64,000 nt of DNA from Paralvinella palmiformis (taxonomy: Eukaryota; Annelida; Polychaeta; Terebellida; Alvinellidae), in assembly GCA_025642065.1 (NCBI GenBank), contig JAODUP010000467.1, positions 491,001-555,000 on the forward strand, written 5' to 3'. Of this stretch, positions 1-12,389 are shown one piece after another. Each line of letters opens with the position of its first letter. Within the stretch, counting starts at the first letter, position 1. The notes under the pieces are model-generated. The model was not told the origin of the DNA, did not search any database, and saw nothing but the letters and a program-made list of their open reading frames with translations. The position numbers and the translations under genes were made by a program.

Positions 1-419
1 ATCTACTTTTCCAGGATCCTATCAATATTTTCCAGGAGTATTTGATTAACGGAACAGATACGCGATGCCATTTTTATATGTGAATGTAAGATACAAAGTA
101 TGCAGAGATCGACGAATCTCATTTTACATCAGCAACAACGGTTAACAAGTTCGTTTCAAAGACAAATTTATCATTGTATATGTAAAAGTGAAAATAAAAT
201 TACGTCAATTTAATCCATTAACACAGTAAGAGTAACAATGCTAACTAAGCAGCATACACCGATCTGGGTGCAGTGGGAAAAAGGTAAACCCCTGGGTGGC
301 TATTAGTATAAGATAAATAAGCACAGTTTGTGTGTGTGTGTGCACTACATTTGATCCTGTACTACATTTGATCCTGAATTTGTGTAGTATCCTGTAACAT
401 GCTGTGATTTTAATCTTTT

Positions 420-760
420 GTGGCCCCCAATGCTATATAGATTCCCGGTATTTTCCATACATGACGCCACTCAGGAAAAAAAACAGGGATAGAGTGACAT
501 ACTGTTTGGAATACCAGGCTTCAAGGTTGTACCGTATAAAATAATCACTTGGTTTGACAGTTATACATGCTACTTGTTACATCTAAGCTCCCAGCCTGAT
601 AAGTCAGAATTTTCAAAATGTTTATGGTGAATTTCCTTTTCATGGGTTTTTTTCCAGGGGTGTACTGAAAAATGAGAACTATTCCAGAACTTTCCAGGAT
701 GTGCTATTAAAATCATGTACATTCCAGGAATTCCAGGATGTGTGCGAACCCCAATATATA
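420..760. repeat. Diverged relative of the 'ttccagga' repeat
   Basis: Contains GATTCCCGGTATTTTCCATA at the left and repeated TTCCAGGA elements ending CCAGGATGTGTGCGAACCCC at the right, similar to the right end of the 15.4-kb copy. The opening 40 bp of the window also hold TTTTCCAGGA elements. Confidence 0.4.
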
Positions 761-1969
761 AAAGCCAAAATATTTTGAAATGAAGAATGATCAAGCATGC
801 ATAGATTTGTTACCCTTTAACACAAACATTGGAATGAAGAGATGCTTCTAAATCTTGTAACTATTCCACAAAAAGAGACGAATTAGGATAAAATTAATCA
901 TTTTAACAATTTAGCAAATGCTTAGTATTAAATAGTGACATTAATCATGATGGTAAATTTCTGAACAAGAGTAATATTCCCACCATCTAGAACACTTTGA
1001 ATACTGACAAATGATGTTATATTTCTTCAAAATCAATCGTTTCATATTTTTAATAATAAAATAAACCAAGAAAAAAATTAGGGGCTTCTACGAAGAATAC
1101 CACCAAAACCACAAACTAAGATGTGTACGCCATGTTTATTTTATTATTCTGCAATACCAAATACAATCATTACATTTGGGTTGAGAAATCTGAAGCATGT
1201 AATGCTATTTGAAAAATAAAACCCGTCTCAAAGGGACACAAAATGATAATAATAATATGTGAAAATACATCATCTGTGATAACGATGATGATGGTACTAA
1301 ATGTTGAAGTTATTAACAGCAAGGTGTCTTTTGTGTGACCCCTCAAGAAGTACGAAATGTAAAAGATGATCCATAAAAATTGTAATCTAGATAGATAATT
1401 ATCAATAAACCAATAATAAGCCATCAGTACATATGTTTTGTTATCAAGATGATGTCAGTGTTTGATAAACACACACATGAACGCATGCACAAACACACAC
1501 ACACAGTCTGTCTATGTGGGTGTAAGTTGCATAAATGTACACAATACACTACATATTCATTAGTTTGATACACTGTCGGAACAAAATGGTAATTCACATT
1601 GTTTTCTTATTTCAATATTCCTTGATTTGCATAAATAAAAAAAGGGCACAACTAGGTCAACATACCTATTTAATGACTCTCTAACAACGTCATGCTTACA
1701 ATAATGACTAAGCACTGTGATGTAACGGCCATACGATAATATAAAATTAATTAATAATTATAAAATAAACCGTTATGATTATTAAATTCAGTCAACAAAT
1801 ACCAGGTGGAGCAAGATTTGATCAGTTTTAAGCGTTGTATCAATCTTTCGGCAATTAATTCGATCTATATTCACCTTTAAATTCACCTAAAATATCAAAA
1901 ACTGGGGTAAGAACAAACGTTCTACTAAACCGTATATTAATTACAAGATGACAGACATTAATAGCAACA

Positions 1970-3427
1970 TTAATAATAATCAGGTGGCGGTATGGGGACG
2001 TGTTCTACATCAGTCACTACTGCGTCAAATCGCCGTCTGGTATGCTGGGACTGATTAATCCCAGAGGCTTCATTTTCAAGTCCAACTGAATATACTCCTG
2101 ACGATCCGGAGCTGGCAGTGTACCAGGAGTGATCCACTGCCTTCGGTGCCTGTTCATGTGAATTACGCCCTCTTTTGCCGACCTCAGTGGCAACAAGATG
2201 TGGGAGACGAACTGCTCGGCCGTCTAATGCCGTGTGCAGATTCAGCAAGGAGCCGGTTACATGACCACGAAACGACACCCCATTCAAGCGAACGCTGCTA
2301 GACCTTTCATCGGAATCACGCTGCAGAGTACAACACCTCAGACGCCTGTAGCCGTACCGCAACGGCTTCAGCGAGAAGAACAACACAGCGGGATTGATGG
2401 AGCAGTGCAATAGTCCGAGAACGAGAAGAATCTCCTCCACAAAGGTAGTAACCGTAGTACGAGCCGCCATTGTGTGCAGCAGACAGAGTGCAACATGTGG
2501 ACTCCAGAACACCAAATAGAGGACAGATGAGAATATGATGGCTATGGCGTGCTGACCCGCTCTCTGGTGGATCTCCTCGTACCTCTGTCGCAGACCCTGA
2601 CGCACGCGACAAACTGCCGCCAGTGCCCTCTTCTGCCAAATCTCGAAACTCACGGACACATAAAGCGCAACGTTAGCGATGGCAATGAAGATGAAGTGAA
2701 TGAAAGTGAAGACGTTATAGGTGTGTTCCAGTACTCGCTCTCTGTTACACGATGCCGAGTTCTGATCCGTCCACTGGTTGAACCATATAATGGGCAGAAT
2801 GGACAAACTGACGGCGTACAGCCAAAGAAGCAATATGGCGGTGGTCACTCTCTGACGTAATGCCATCAGTGGGTATCTAATGGGATACCCGAGTGCTGCT
2901 GAACAGTCTAACAGCGCCAACAGAAGCCCTCCCTGGCCGGCTATCTGGACGAACGTCAAATAACCATGGTAACCGAGACAGACGTATTTAAGATGCCAAT
3001 GGGAAGCGCTAACGTCCAGCACCATGTAGAAGATGGCAAACGTACCAGTCAGAATGGCGACCAGAGAGATGCTGACGACGTGTTGGTAGATGTTGTCCGA
3101 ACACAGCTTGGACGGCCGTCTTGGGCGACTCGTTTGTGCGAGTATCACTATCACGTTGCCGCTGATTGCGGAGACGGCCAGCACCAACAGCAGTACCACC
3201 TTCACTATAATCCATGCGGTGATGGTGAGAAAATCATCCGAATACCAATTTATCCGTGTCCCATTCTGTGTTGACGTGCTGCCCGCCGATTCGCCGGGAA
3301 GCTTCATTCCTGACGTCAGATTGTGATTAAGAAACACCTGACGCCAATCTATTCTGTAAGCAACTGTTGAAGACGGATCCGTATTATCCAAAAAAATGTC
3401 TGATAGCAACATTCCAGATCCCTCCAT
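1970..3427 (-). CDS. Single-exon class A (rhodopsin-like) GPCR, divergent orphan receptor, 485 aa
   Basis: An uninterrupted ORF encodes a seven-helix receptor expected in the plasma membrane, probably signalling through a G protein; the ligand is unknown. Helices by hydrophobicity: TM1 about 70-98 (SGN at 89-91), TM2 113-138, TM3 150-174, TM4 194-216 (Trp202), TM5 238-262, TM6 293-318 (FWSP at 307-310), TM7 328-352 (NPAVLFF at 345-351). Cys150 and Cys227 can form the TM3-ECL2 disulfide. The N-terminus has N-glycosylation sequons NLT (36) and NGT (55) and no clear signal peptide; the tail is about 130 residues and Ser-rich. Odd points: the E/DRY motif is replaced by DCS (174-176), TM2 lacks the usual LAxxD aspartate, and NPxxY ends in Phe. 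The ATG at 3427 is followed by a second Met at residue 6, so the start is not certain. The class is clear; the subfamily is not assigned. Confidence 0.88.
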   Translation of the reverse strand: MEGSGMLLSDIFLDNTDPSSTVAYRIDWRQVFLNHNLTSGMKLPGESAGSTSTQNGTRINWYSDDFLTITAWIIVKVVLLLVLAVSAISGNVIVILAQTSRPRRPSKLCSDNIYQHVVSISLVAILTGTFAIFYMVLDVSASHWHLKYVCLGYHGYLTFVQIAGQGGLLLALLDCSAALGYPIRYPLMALRQRVTTAILLLWLYAVSLSILPIIWFNQWTDQNSASCNRERVLEHTYNVFTFIHFIFIAIANVALYVSVSFEIWQKRALAAVCRVRQGLRQRYEEIHQRAGQHAIAIIFSSVLYLVFWSPHVALCLLHTMAARTTVTTFVEEILLVLGLLHCSINPAVLFFSLKPLRYGYRRLRCCTLQRDSDERSSSVRLNGVSFRGHVTGSLLNLHTALDGRAVRLPHLVATEVGKRGRNSHEQAPKAVDHSWYTASSGSSGVYSVGLENEASGINQSQHTRRRFDAVVTDVEHVPIPPPDYY

Positions 3428-6400
3428 CTCTTTATTGGATGGTAAGAGATTTGATACAGAGCGAATAAGGAAAGAGATCGGCGTGATGTATACTGGGTCT
3501 TATCTTGGTGACGAGTGTTATAATAAGCCGGCTAAGGCGGTGTATCTAACTAAAAGCCATTGTATAACAACACAAAATGATAGTTCCTGTGAATGGTCAC
3601 CTTTTATTTGCAATACAATAATTAAATGAGATCATCATCCAATAATTAGTCATAATTAATAACCGCGACGAACAATAGTACAGATGCACAATTAGTACAA
3701 TAAGAGAATATCACAGCTGCTAAATATCACCGCAACAATTGTCATCAACTGGCTCTTCAAACGAAATAACTTAAATTCTGTTACTCCATCATGCAGTAAC
3801 TTGTCATTTGGCCAATTCAGTTTCTGGCAGTATCTAGTCCATCCTTGGCAGTCTATTCTCGAATAACAACAAACAATGAACGGTTTTAATCCAACTGAAC
3901 TTCACGCTACGCATCAGACTGTTATTAAACATAGCATAAAACGTCGTTAACGGTGACATCACAACAAACAGGTAACGTACATGACTGATGGTGATATTTC
4001 TAAAAACAGATAGGCACTCGATGAGAAATCGACACCTTGTATGATGCTGATCAAGGCCTGGCAAGGATCATATACATGGTGGCCATTTGTTTATTACTAT
4101 CATTGGCTGGCTAAACTGGTGACCGGACAAAGGAGCTGTCACCAAATGTGATGATACATGGTGGCGACATCTGGTTGGTGAACACAAAAAACAGACAAAG
4201 TAACCCATTCTCTGGTCAACAAATAACAGCTTGGTTATGACAAGACGATATATCACTTAGCGAAATAAAGTCATCCTATTGATTAGCCATTTGTCTCTCT
4301 CTACGGCTAATAAATTGGCCAACAATATTTATGATTAATATTTTTACTTTATGATGTAAAATAATTCAAACATCCAAAAAAATCATTTCTGGCGATCTGA
4401 ATGATATTTTTACTTTATAAAAATCATATCTGATGCACTGCTTGTGAATATAATTATACAAACAGAACTAGCATTCATTTTTGTAGCAAATCTTCAAACT
4501 AGAAAGTAAAAAACAAACTGATCTGTTCCTTGTACCAGAGTCGAAATATATCATAGGGATGTGCGTATTGGAGAATCCACTATATGGACTGTATAAGTGA
4601 AAGATTGAAACGCAAACAGTGAGATTCTTAATTCCAGCAAGATGACTGACAAAAGTGTCTACAAACATCTTAAATACAAGCATACACAAAGTACTGAACA
4701 TCTTTATAGGAAAAGAATTTGTTTTAAAATCCATGACACAAAACAGAATTGTCTCTAAAAACTACCATTGAATGATAACAAACAAGAAAACATACATTTG
4801 TATCCAAATTATTATGCTAAAACAAAAAGCTATATTTTATTCAACCATTTAGCAGATACATACACAAACCAGTTTTTTTTATCATAATCAGACAGAGAGG
4901 AGAAAAACATGTGCGCCAAACTGGTCATAAAAACTATTTATTCTTCATCGCCAGAATTGTTTGCATCATAAACAACTAATTATAGAATGTCTGTCAATAA
5001 ACTATATCACATTAGTACGAGGCCAAACAAGAGGATATCACATTAATAAACAATTTTCATCATCTGTCGCTGTATTAATACATAACATTATATTACTACG
5101 ACAAGAAACGTTACATTACAACAAGACATTGTACAGCTCCTTATAAAGCTTAATAACAGATGTAGCAGCCTTTTGTCTCTGGAAATGTTTTGTTGGTGTC
5201 AATTGGACAGATAATTAAATATAGCATTCCCAGCATGCCATTTTCCTCCCCTGACGTTTTGGCAAAGTATACATCATGTTCAGATTGTAGAATGGGTCAA
5301 ATACATGAAATATTTTCATAAAATATCTGATTTATAATTTACCTTCAAATTGTTATACGTATTGATCTGAATATTTTAATGCCAACATGATTTGTTTATA
5401 GAAATAATTTGATAACTGTATTGCATATATCATCCCATGAATATTTCATCACTTTAATGTACTGGTTTCTCATGACCTCCCTCTAAGCACTGGCAAGATT
5501 CTCCTCAGTTATATCAGAAGATATCAGACAACCGATACAATTTTAAGCGATTTCTTAGAAGATTCCAAGTGAAGATAAATTCTTTCAAAAAAGGCTTACA
5601 ATCCAGCACAAGCACACACACACACACACACATACAAATTTTAAATTGTAAACTGTACTCAAGCTGATATACTACACTGCACTGTGCATGCATGGACACA
5701 TGAGCATGTATGTATGCACACATGAGCATGCATGCATGCATGCACACACACACAGGGACACACACAAATCATAGACTGTACTCCAGCTGTTAAACTGGCA
5801 TTGCTACAACTCACTGCAGATGTAAAATATCTTAGATTTTTATTTGGAGACTGATCAGTATTCTATCTCCATGTAAGAGTACAACCTTCAGTGTTATCTC
5901 TGCCTTAATTCCTCTCATCCGTGACAAAACAATGTAAACACGCGGATTAATAATCACCGGCCTATATCTTTATTGATGGAAATGAATCAGTCCACCAAAA
6001 AATTAGTTCTTATCAGAAGAGACCACCCGAGACATTAGCCATATCTGTGTTATATCTGACCAGAGGCGTTCGTAATCAATGGCTATCCATATTTATTTAC
6101 GGAATGATGTCGACGAACGTATCTTAATTAATATGGGTTACTCTATTATAATTAAATGCTAATATACGCTGAACTTATGGGCTCTGTTAAGTCAGAGAAG
6201 AGCAGGCTACCATTCTAAAATAACCAAGAGGCTGTTACTAATTACGTAGGTAGGCTAAATGAACCATCATGCATCTGTTGATGCACGTGTATACGCGTGC
6301 ACACACACACACACACAGATTTTATGACATGCCATTGTGACATTTGTTTAGACAAATTTTTGTCTTGAAATAACACATGTCTGTTTTCAAGCTATTCTAA

Positions 6401-7124
6401 AGAGGTTTGATGTATATATTTCCTATTATAATATTATTATCATATAATCTTATACGAGGCTCATTCAACAGTAGATCATCTAAAATGCCCCAAGCACAAT
6501 GTCACACACAATGTTTTAATGACATAAACGTGAACATTCTGATGTTATATCTGGCACGTTCATTCTCACATACAGCTGACAAGTATATATTACCAATTTA
6601 CTCAACGAGGGTCTCAAATTACCTCTCCTGCCATTCCGTTGACCAAGAAACAGTACGGAAAGGTTGGACCAGTGCTTTATAATTATATTCTTGGTTGGCT
6701 TTTAACTTCCCATTTTAGTATATATATCTAACTGAGTGTGAGCGACAAGCACCATTTAATCGGGCACAATGTTGTCAGTTGAGAAATGAATTTAAAAATT
6801 ACACTGGCAGTTAGCTGGATATACGTGAAAGAGTTTCTGACAACATAATTAAAACATTATCTATTTAAAAACCTGAAAGATAATACACTGACTAAACCAA
6901 TTTGTTTCCAATAGAACCGAACAACACCTCGGCACCAGGCTGAATCCGAGACGAAAGATGCTTAATATTTGCATCACAGCGACGGGAAAAAATTACGACA
7001 GCAATAAAAACCTAGTAAATTCAGACTTTATATGACACGGAAGATTGATTTCATAACTTTGAAAGGTACTCACAAGGTGCTAGCACCAGGTGATTATCGC
7101 TGAGAAGCACGAACAGCAATAGTT
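3428..7124. other. Intergenic region between the two receptor genes
   Basis: No credible coding sequence. Contains short CA runs near 5611-5632 and 6299-6318 and a CATG-rich patch near 5690-5745. The ORFs here have no family features. Any promoter of the 1970-3427 receptor should lie at the left end, but no motif is identifiable. Confidence 0.6.
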
Positions 7125-7448
7125 TATCTATAATAATAATGCATGTTTATATAGCGCCAGAACCGGGTAACCCTCTTCTGAGGTGCTGTACAGTATTAGT
7201 ATCCCCGACTCAGACCTGTTTCCACCCAGCACACATCTCAACTCCCAACGGAGCATACAACGCATGCTGCCATTATAGGCGCAAATCGTTACTCAAACAA
7301 ATAGCCATCGCGTCCTGGCAGGCACTCATTTTTATGGATGAGTGAACTAGTCGCCACATGACAACATTGCAGCTCCCGGAGATTTGAACCCGCGACACTT
7401 CGGCTACGAGTCCTATGCTCTAACTAACTGCGCTATCACGGCTATCCA
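7125..7448 (-). repeat. Second tRNA-derived SINE family, apparently full length
   Basis: Minus strand: head GGATAGCCGTGATAGCGCAG (A-box region TAGCGCAGTTAG), B box GGTTCAAATCTCC at about 7385, then about 230 bp of body and a tail GCGCTATATAAACATGCATT with ATT repeats. The acceptor ends do not pair, so it is not a tRNA gene. The tail resembles the 3' end of the LINE at 17 kb, which would fit mobilisation by that LINE. It lies 120 bp from the stop codon of the receptor gene at 7570. Confidence 0.65.
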
Positions 7449-7569
7449 AACAACACGCAATGTTTTACAGCTATACCTTTTACAATGGAAAGCGTTAATC
7501 ATAGGGTACTTTTTACACTGGGCTGAGTAATGGATACTGAGGTCGACAAGGATAAGAACGCAAATATTA

Positions 7570-8601
7570 CTATGCTGTGAAGGCTGGATTGGAAATGATG
7601 CTGGAGCGTCTTCTGTGAAGGAACTCGGGTGACCCTCGCATGTCCATATATAGTAACCTCTTAAAGGCCAGCCTGAAGTCTCTGTTCTTGCCTGCATAGA
7701 TCATGGGATTCCACATGGAATTGGCAAGGCCGATGATGGACGTCATCATGCGCAGGTTGATGAGCAGTCGCTGCAGGCTGGGATCGATGCCGCCGCGAAG
7801 ACGGCGAACTTCGTATGCTACGATAGTGACGTAGAATGGCAGCCAGCTGAGAATGAACACTCCAAGTACAAGGCACAGCGTCATGGTTGCCTTGCTCAGA
7901 CGGGTCTTATACTTCAGATTGCTGCAGTAACCGTTGCACTCCAGCCTGATGCGCTGCGCATGCCGTCTGGCCAGGATGAACACGCGGGCGTACAGGCAGA
8001 CCATGATGAGCGAAGTGGCGAAGAAGTGTAGCGTCAGGGTAAGTGAATACGGTGCCGGTAAGATGTTCTCAAGTTCACACTTCGCCCAAGAGTAGCTCTG
8101 CCACTCATTCATGCCAAACATTGGAATGACCGCAATTGCAACGCTGTATATCCATACAGATACTATCATGGCCGTCACCCGATTCCGCGACAACAACGCA
8201 TGGTATCGTAGCGGAAAGTGGATGGCAACAAAACGGTCTACAGAAACAAGAACCAACGTGAACTGTGATATCGAGACCATGCAGATGATGAGTTGGTAGC
8301 GGAAGATGCAGGCCATTCTATGCTCCTTTATTTGTGGCAACAAGTTGAAAAGGATGAGAAATGGAAAACACAGTCCGACGCCGATGTCTGACAATGCAAG
8401 ACTGCAGACCAATTTGTTTGTCGTATTTCTCAGTCTGCGATACCTGTGAACGGCAGCAATGACGAGTGCATTGCCAAACAGCGAAATGACCATTATGATC
8501 AACTCACCTATCACAACGACAATGTCAATCTTTGTCAAAGTGTTCAGGCCAGTTGTCTGATTCTGATAACACATGGAGAGCGTATCCGTAGCAGATTCCA
8601 T
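7570..8601 (-). CDS. Single-exon class A GPCR, adenosine/MECA-like, 343 aa
   Basis: An intact intronless ORF encodes a compact rhodopsin-family receptor. Landmarks: GN at 43-44 in TM1, LALSD at 68-72 in TM2, Cys98 before TM3 and Cys175 in ECL2 (disulfide pair), DRF at 122-124 in place of DRY, Trp150 in TM4, SWLP at 252-255 in TM6 and NPMIY at 298-302 in TM7 followed by a helix-8 sequence KNRDFRLAFKRLL. An NQT sequon lies at 14-16. The spacing, the 'HFPLRYHALL' second loop, the 'ARRHAQRI' start of the third loop and the short tail resemble adenosine and other MECA-cluster receptors, so that grouping is inferred; the ligand is unknown. The start is a normal ATG preceded by AT-rich DNA. It lies about 4 kb upstream, on the same strand, of the other receptor, but the two proteins are not close paralogues. 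Confidence 0.88.
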   Translation of the reverse strand: MESATDTLSMCYQNQTTGLNTLTKIDIVVVIGELIIMVISLFGNALVIAAVHRYRRLRNTTNKLVCSLALSDIGVGLCFPFLILFNLLPQIKEHRMACIFRYQLIICMVSISQFTLVLVSVDRFVAIHFPLRYHALLSRNRVTAMIVSVWIYSVAIAVIPMFGMNEWQSYSWAKCELENILPAPYSLTLTLHFFATSLIMVCLYARVFILARRHAQRIRLECNGYCSNLKYKTRLSKATMTLCLVLGVFILSWLPFYVTIVAYEVRRLRGGIDPSLQRLLINLRMMTSIIGLANSMWNPMIYAGKNRDFRLAFKRLLYMDMRGSPEFLHRRRSSIISNPAFTA

Positions 8602-11154
8602 TTTCTGTTGGCTTTATGTACACAATCCACACAAGACTCCTCTTCTTTCTCCTTCATACAAGCTAGTTATACAACATGATAATACTAGTCCACGGTATTC
8701 TATCATTGTTAGACATTAAGATTTTCCACATGTTTGCATACATGAAGTTGAAACAGATATTTGACTATTACCCCAACTGTGTAATTCAGATAAAACAATG
8801 TTAGCTCTATTTTCTTCCTCGCGTGTCCATTCGTTGCCACCTTAGTGAGAGCTGGCAAATGGATACAGCCAGTATGTTAGTTTAGTGGATTTACAGTGAT
8901 GGAGGCCTTGTATTTCCCCAAGTAAGGACAGTCTCGATGGCTCTACAGTAACTACTTCATACCACTCCATGGCACTATACATGTCTGAGTCTTATGCTGA
9001 TTGTAAAAGATATTTTTTAACCTCCACCATGCCTCCTCCTGTGTCCCATGAGTGTGTGTGTGTGTCCTTGCTATCTTCGGTGACAAGGTATCATAATCCC
9101 ACGTGAACCTGTCTTTGCTTTTAGGTAAATGCGCCAACTGTTCACTGTAAGCTGATCACTAATGATAAAGCTTAGTGGAGAGGGGTCAGTGATACCCTGA
9201 TATTACCGTATACAGACAAAATCACGAGACATTCACATAAAGAAATGAACCATCAAAAACATACGCGACCAAAACAAATAAAAATAGCAATTTTATCGCA
9301 GAATCACTCTCTGCCACAAGGACATCTTCAATGAATGTTTGCTAGTCAAAAATACCTCTTCGTCCATTAATAATAAATGACGAAGTAATTATGCAAATCA
9401 ACCCTATACAACTCAGCCATATCTGACACATAATCAGATAAAACAATTTGCTACTCACAAACTGTCACCAGCAAACAAAGGAGGACTACATATAATTATT
9501 AATATTGTGCCACAATGTGATTATCTATTGACTGAGCTGAATGATATAATCAAATGTGTTAACAAATGATGCAGGATATGACAAGAAAAAGGTTTTTTCC
9601 TTCAAAATCAGAATATATATAAATCAGGGTAAATATTTACAGCATAGTCATGTAACCACATTAAAGTCCTCATGGGTGACTGAGTTAGTGCGTGAGTAGA
9701 TTATAATGATAACCCAGCACAGAAAGGTCATTTAGTGTCCCGATGTTTTAGTCACCTTCTATGATAATTGATAAGCACTGGTCAAGTTAAGTTCAAATAA
9801 TTCAATCCAATAAAGACATCTGATGACAAACATCTGTATCAAATGAAAGTCATCAAAGCAAATATGACACCTAATTATGATGATAATTTTAATAACAACA
9901 AAGGGCAGATTTAATAAAACACCTTTACTGGCTAATAAAGAAAATACAAGAATTATCTATACTTTATAAATGGAATTAATATATTAGTTATGATTAATAT
10001 ATATCCATAATCAATACAAGTTAATTAAAAGTACTTCACATTGAAAGAGTGAAGAATTTTTGTAACCAGGTATATTATAAATGGTTTGACTGATTGATGT
10101 TTTACGGCTACTTTTGTGCACATGGTAGGCTAAATGGGTCATACAAGTGAAAGGATTATTATACTCTGTAATGGGATGGTGTATCTGTAAGGGTTTTGTT
10201 TTAATCCAATAGGGTTCCTCAAAGAGTACTAGTACACTGAATGGCGCCGTGATCCAACTACAGTCTGGTTATATTATAACGCGGTCCAGTATGTCGTGAA
10301 AGCAGATATAACGTGATGGTACCTGGCTCCCAATTATCTGGACTGGAAAATATTAATTTCCCGTGTTTGTCTCTCTCTACAACACACACACACACATCTA
10401 ATTTCCCAGCAACAAATCTTTCCCTAATCCTGATTTCAAAGACAAATGAGAACATTGAACAAGGAACCTGAAGACAGCAATGGACATTTAAAGCGATGCC
10501 ATCAGGCCATAAAAACGATCTGAACAAGAGCAACCATCAATATCTTAAAACTCTCTGATTTTTTAAATGATTGAGAAGAATTATGCTTAATTGTTCTGTT
10601 GTTATATCCCTTCTCTCTTGAAGTAATCACTAAAAGTGCATACATTAGAAATGATTCCAAATTGTGATATTTAATAATTTGCATATATATGGGCATTTAC
10701 AGTATTGGAAAAGTCAGATCTTGCACTAGACTTCTATTGCCACCTTTTAGCGATGTGAAGATGGTAAACGTCTGATTACATCATCTAGCCTGTTATCTTG
10801 TTATCTGACTGGAGGTTTGTTATCTATGACAAGAGTTTGTTATCATTCAGGTGACAGGCTGTGGCACTAACTTCCGCATTTCTCAGCCATGCAACCACTC
10901 AACAATCAAGCTATTGCCTCTCCACTTGTCATCCTGCCTCCAATATGTAGCCATGGTGACAAATCAAACCTATCTTTTCCATGTGATGACCAATTAGTTC
11001 GTTCAGGTACACTTAACTGACAGACCAGTAACTAAAGCTTGTTGTCCTGAGATACGTTTTAATGGTTAGAGATACAATATGTCGCAACAATATACTCTTC
11101 AGCACAAATTAATAATTGTAACCTAATATAATTAAGGACCCAATCAGCTGGTGT
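8602..11154. other. Intergenic region upstream of the adenosine-like receptor
   Basis: Apart from one SINE fragment (10080-10150) and short GT/CA runs I see no gene, RNA or repeat. The left few hundred bases would include the promoter of the receptor. Confidence 0.55.
10080..10150 (-). repeat. Short fragment of the same tRNA-SINE body
   Basis: GATGTTTTACGGCTACTTTT followed by GTAGGCTAAATGGGTCA matches the 3' body of the family; nothing of the tRNA head is left. Confidence 0.55.
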
Positions 11155-11185
11155 GACACACATACACACACACACACACACAGAG

Positions 11186-11252
<67 letters not shown>

Positions 11253-11325
11253 AACACATATATTCAGCAGCAAATTGAACATAGTACATATGTATGTAAC
11301 ACACACGCACGCACGCACGCACACT
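11155..11325. repeat. (CA)n, (TA)n and (GCAC)n compound microsatellite
   Basis: (AC)n at 11158-11216, then (TA)n to about 11250, then CGCACGCA repeats near 11304-11322. The ORFs on it are low-complexity artefacts. Confidence 0.95.
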
Positions 11326-11793
11326 GGAAAATGTTTCTGAAAAAGGTTAAAGGCAATGAAAAATATTACCAGAAAATGTAACGCACTGCAGTTAACTATC
11401 AAAGTAAGCCACCATCACTGCCAGTGCAGGTAATATAACACACCTGCAGCTGTAGTGTCGTGCGTACCTATACCTTCACGCTAACTACGAAATAGACCAT
11501 GATGTGAGTAGGCCTGTCCCACACTGGACGATCTTTACTCATTGATAAATCCGGAAACGGTGTAATATCAGAGAACCAGATCGTAGTTGAAACAAAGCGT
11601 CATAACATACTAGCAGACCAAAACGTTGGCTAAACCTATATATGGCGATTACTTCATATCTCATTTGATAAATATAGAAAAAGCTAATTGTGCTTAAGGT
11701 TAAATTGACACGCATGAGGTGACCATAATTTATAGGTTACTTCCTTTGATAGGCGACGGTCGTCCATTGATGCTGATTGTACATAATCGCATT

Positions 11794-12389
11794 GCCAGAT
11801 TATGAAATATCAGTCGGCTCTGACTGCAGTTGACCATTGTCTGCTGCGCCACTAAACGCCCCCCCAAAAACCCTAACAAACCCAACCCACAACTGGCCCA
11901 GTGTTGTCGGAAGAAACCAGTACTAATTTAAATCCTCCCATCACACTTACAATTAGCACAGCACGTCCTCAGTTGAAGCTATACCTGCCAGATTATGAAA
12001 TATCAGTCGGCTCTGACTCGGCAGTTGATCCATTACGTCTGCTGCGCCACTAAACGCCAAAAAAAACCCCAACAAACCCAACCCACAACTGGCCCAGTGT
12101 TGTCGGAAGAAACCAGTACTAATTTAAATCCTCCCATCACACTTACAATTAGCACAGCACGTCCTCAGTTGAAGGGCTTAATCCCCTTGACAAAGATTTT
12201 GGGGAAAATCGCCCAAGTCACGCTCGAGACTCGGCGGGGGTTGACCTTTAAACGTTGTGCGCCACTAAACGCCAAAAAAAACCCCAACAAACCCAACCCA
12301 CAACTGGCCCAGTGTTGTCGGAAGAAACCAGTACTAATTTAAATCCTCCCATCACACTTACAATTAGCACAGCACGTCCTCAGTTGAAG
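11794..12389. repeat. Three tandem copies of a 130-190-bp unit
   Basis: Copies at 11794-11978, 11987-12174 and 12258-12389 (partial) share GCGCCACTAAACGCC, CCCACAACTGGCCCAGTGTT and GCACAGCACGTCCTCAGTTG. Copies 1 and 2 also share CCAGATTATGAAATATCAG. The C-run in copy 1 is an A-run in copies 2 and 3. The spacer after copy 2 resembles the sequence after copy 3, so the true unit may be about 270 bp. The ORFs across it are repetitive and not credible genes. Confidence 0.75.

Noticed and set aside
2316..2860. ORFs on both strands inside the first receptor gene
   Set aside because: Shadow frames of the GPCR; no motifs of their own.
4040..4085. GTATATGATCC stretch as a candidate for the missing SMG1 'VYDPL' exon
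   Set aside because: The surrounding codons do not match the SMG1 C-lobe and no acceptor or donor fits.
7375..7448. Possible tRNA gene
   Set aside because: It has A- and B-box-like parts, but the acceptor arms do not pair and a SINE body and tail follow.
8111..8679. Plus-strand ORFs across the second receptor gene
   Set aside because: Antisense shadows of a clear class A GPCR.
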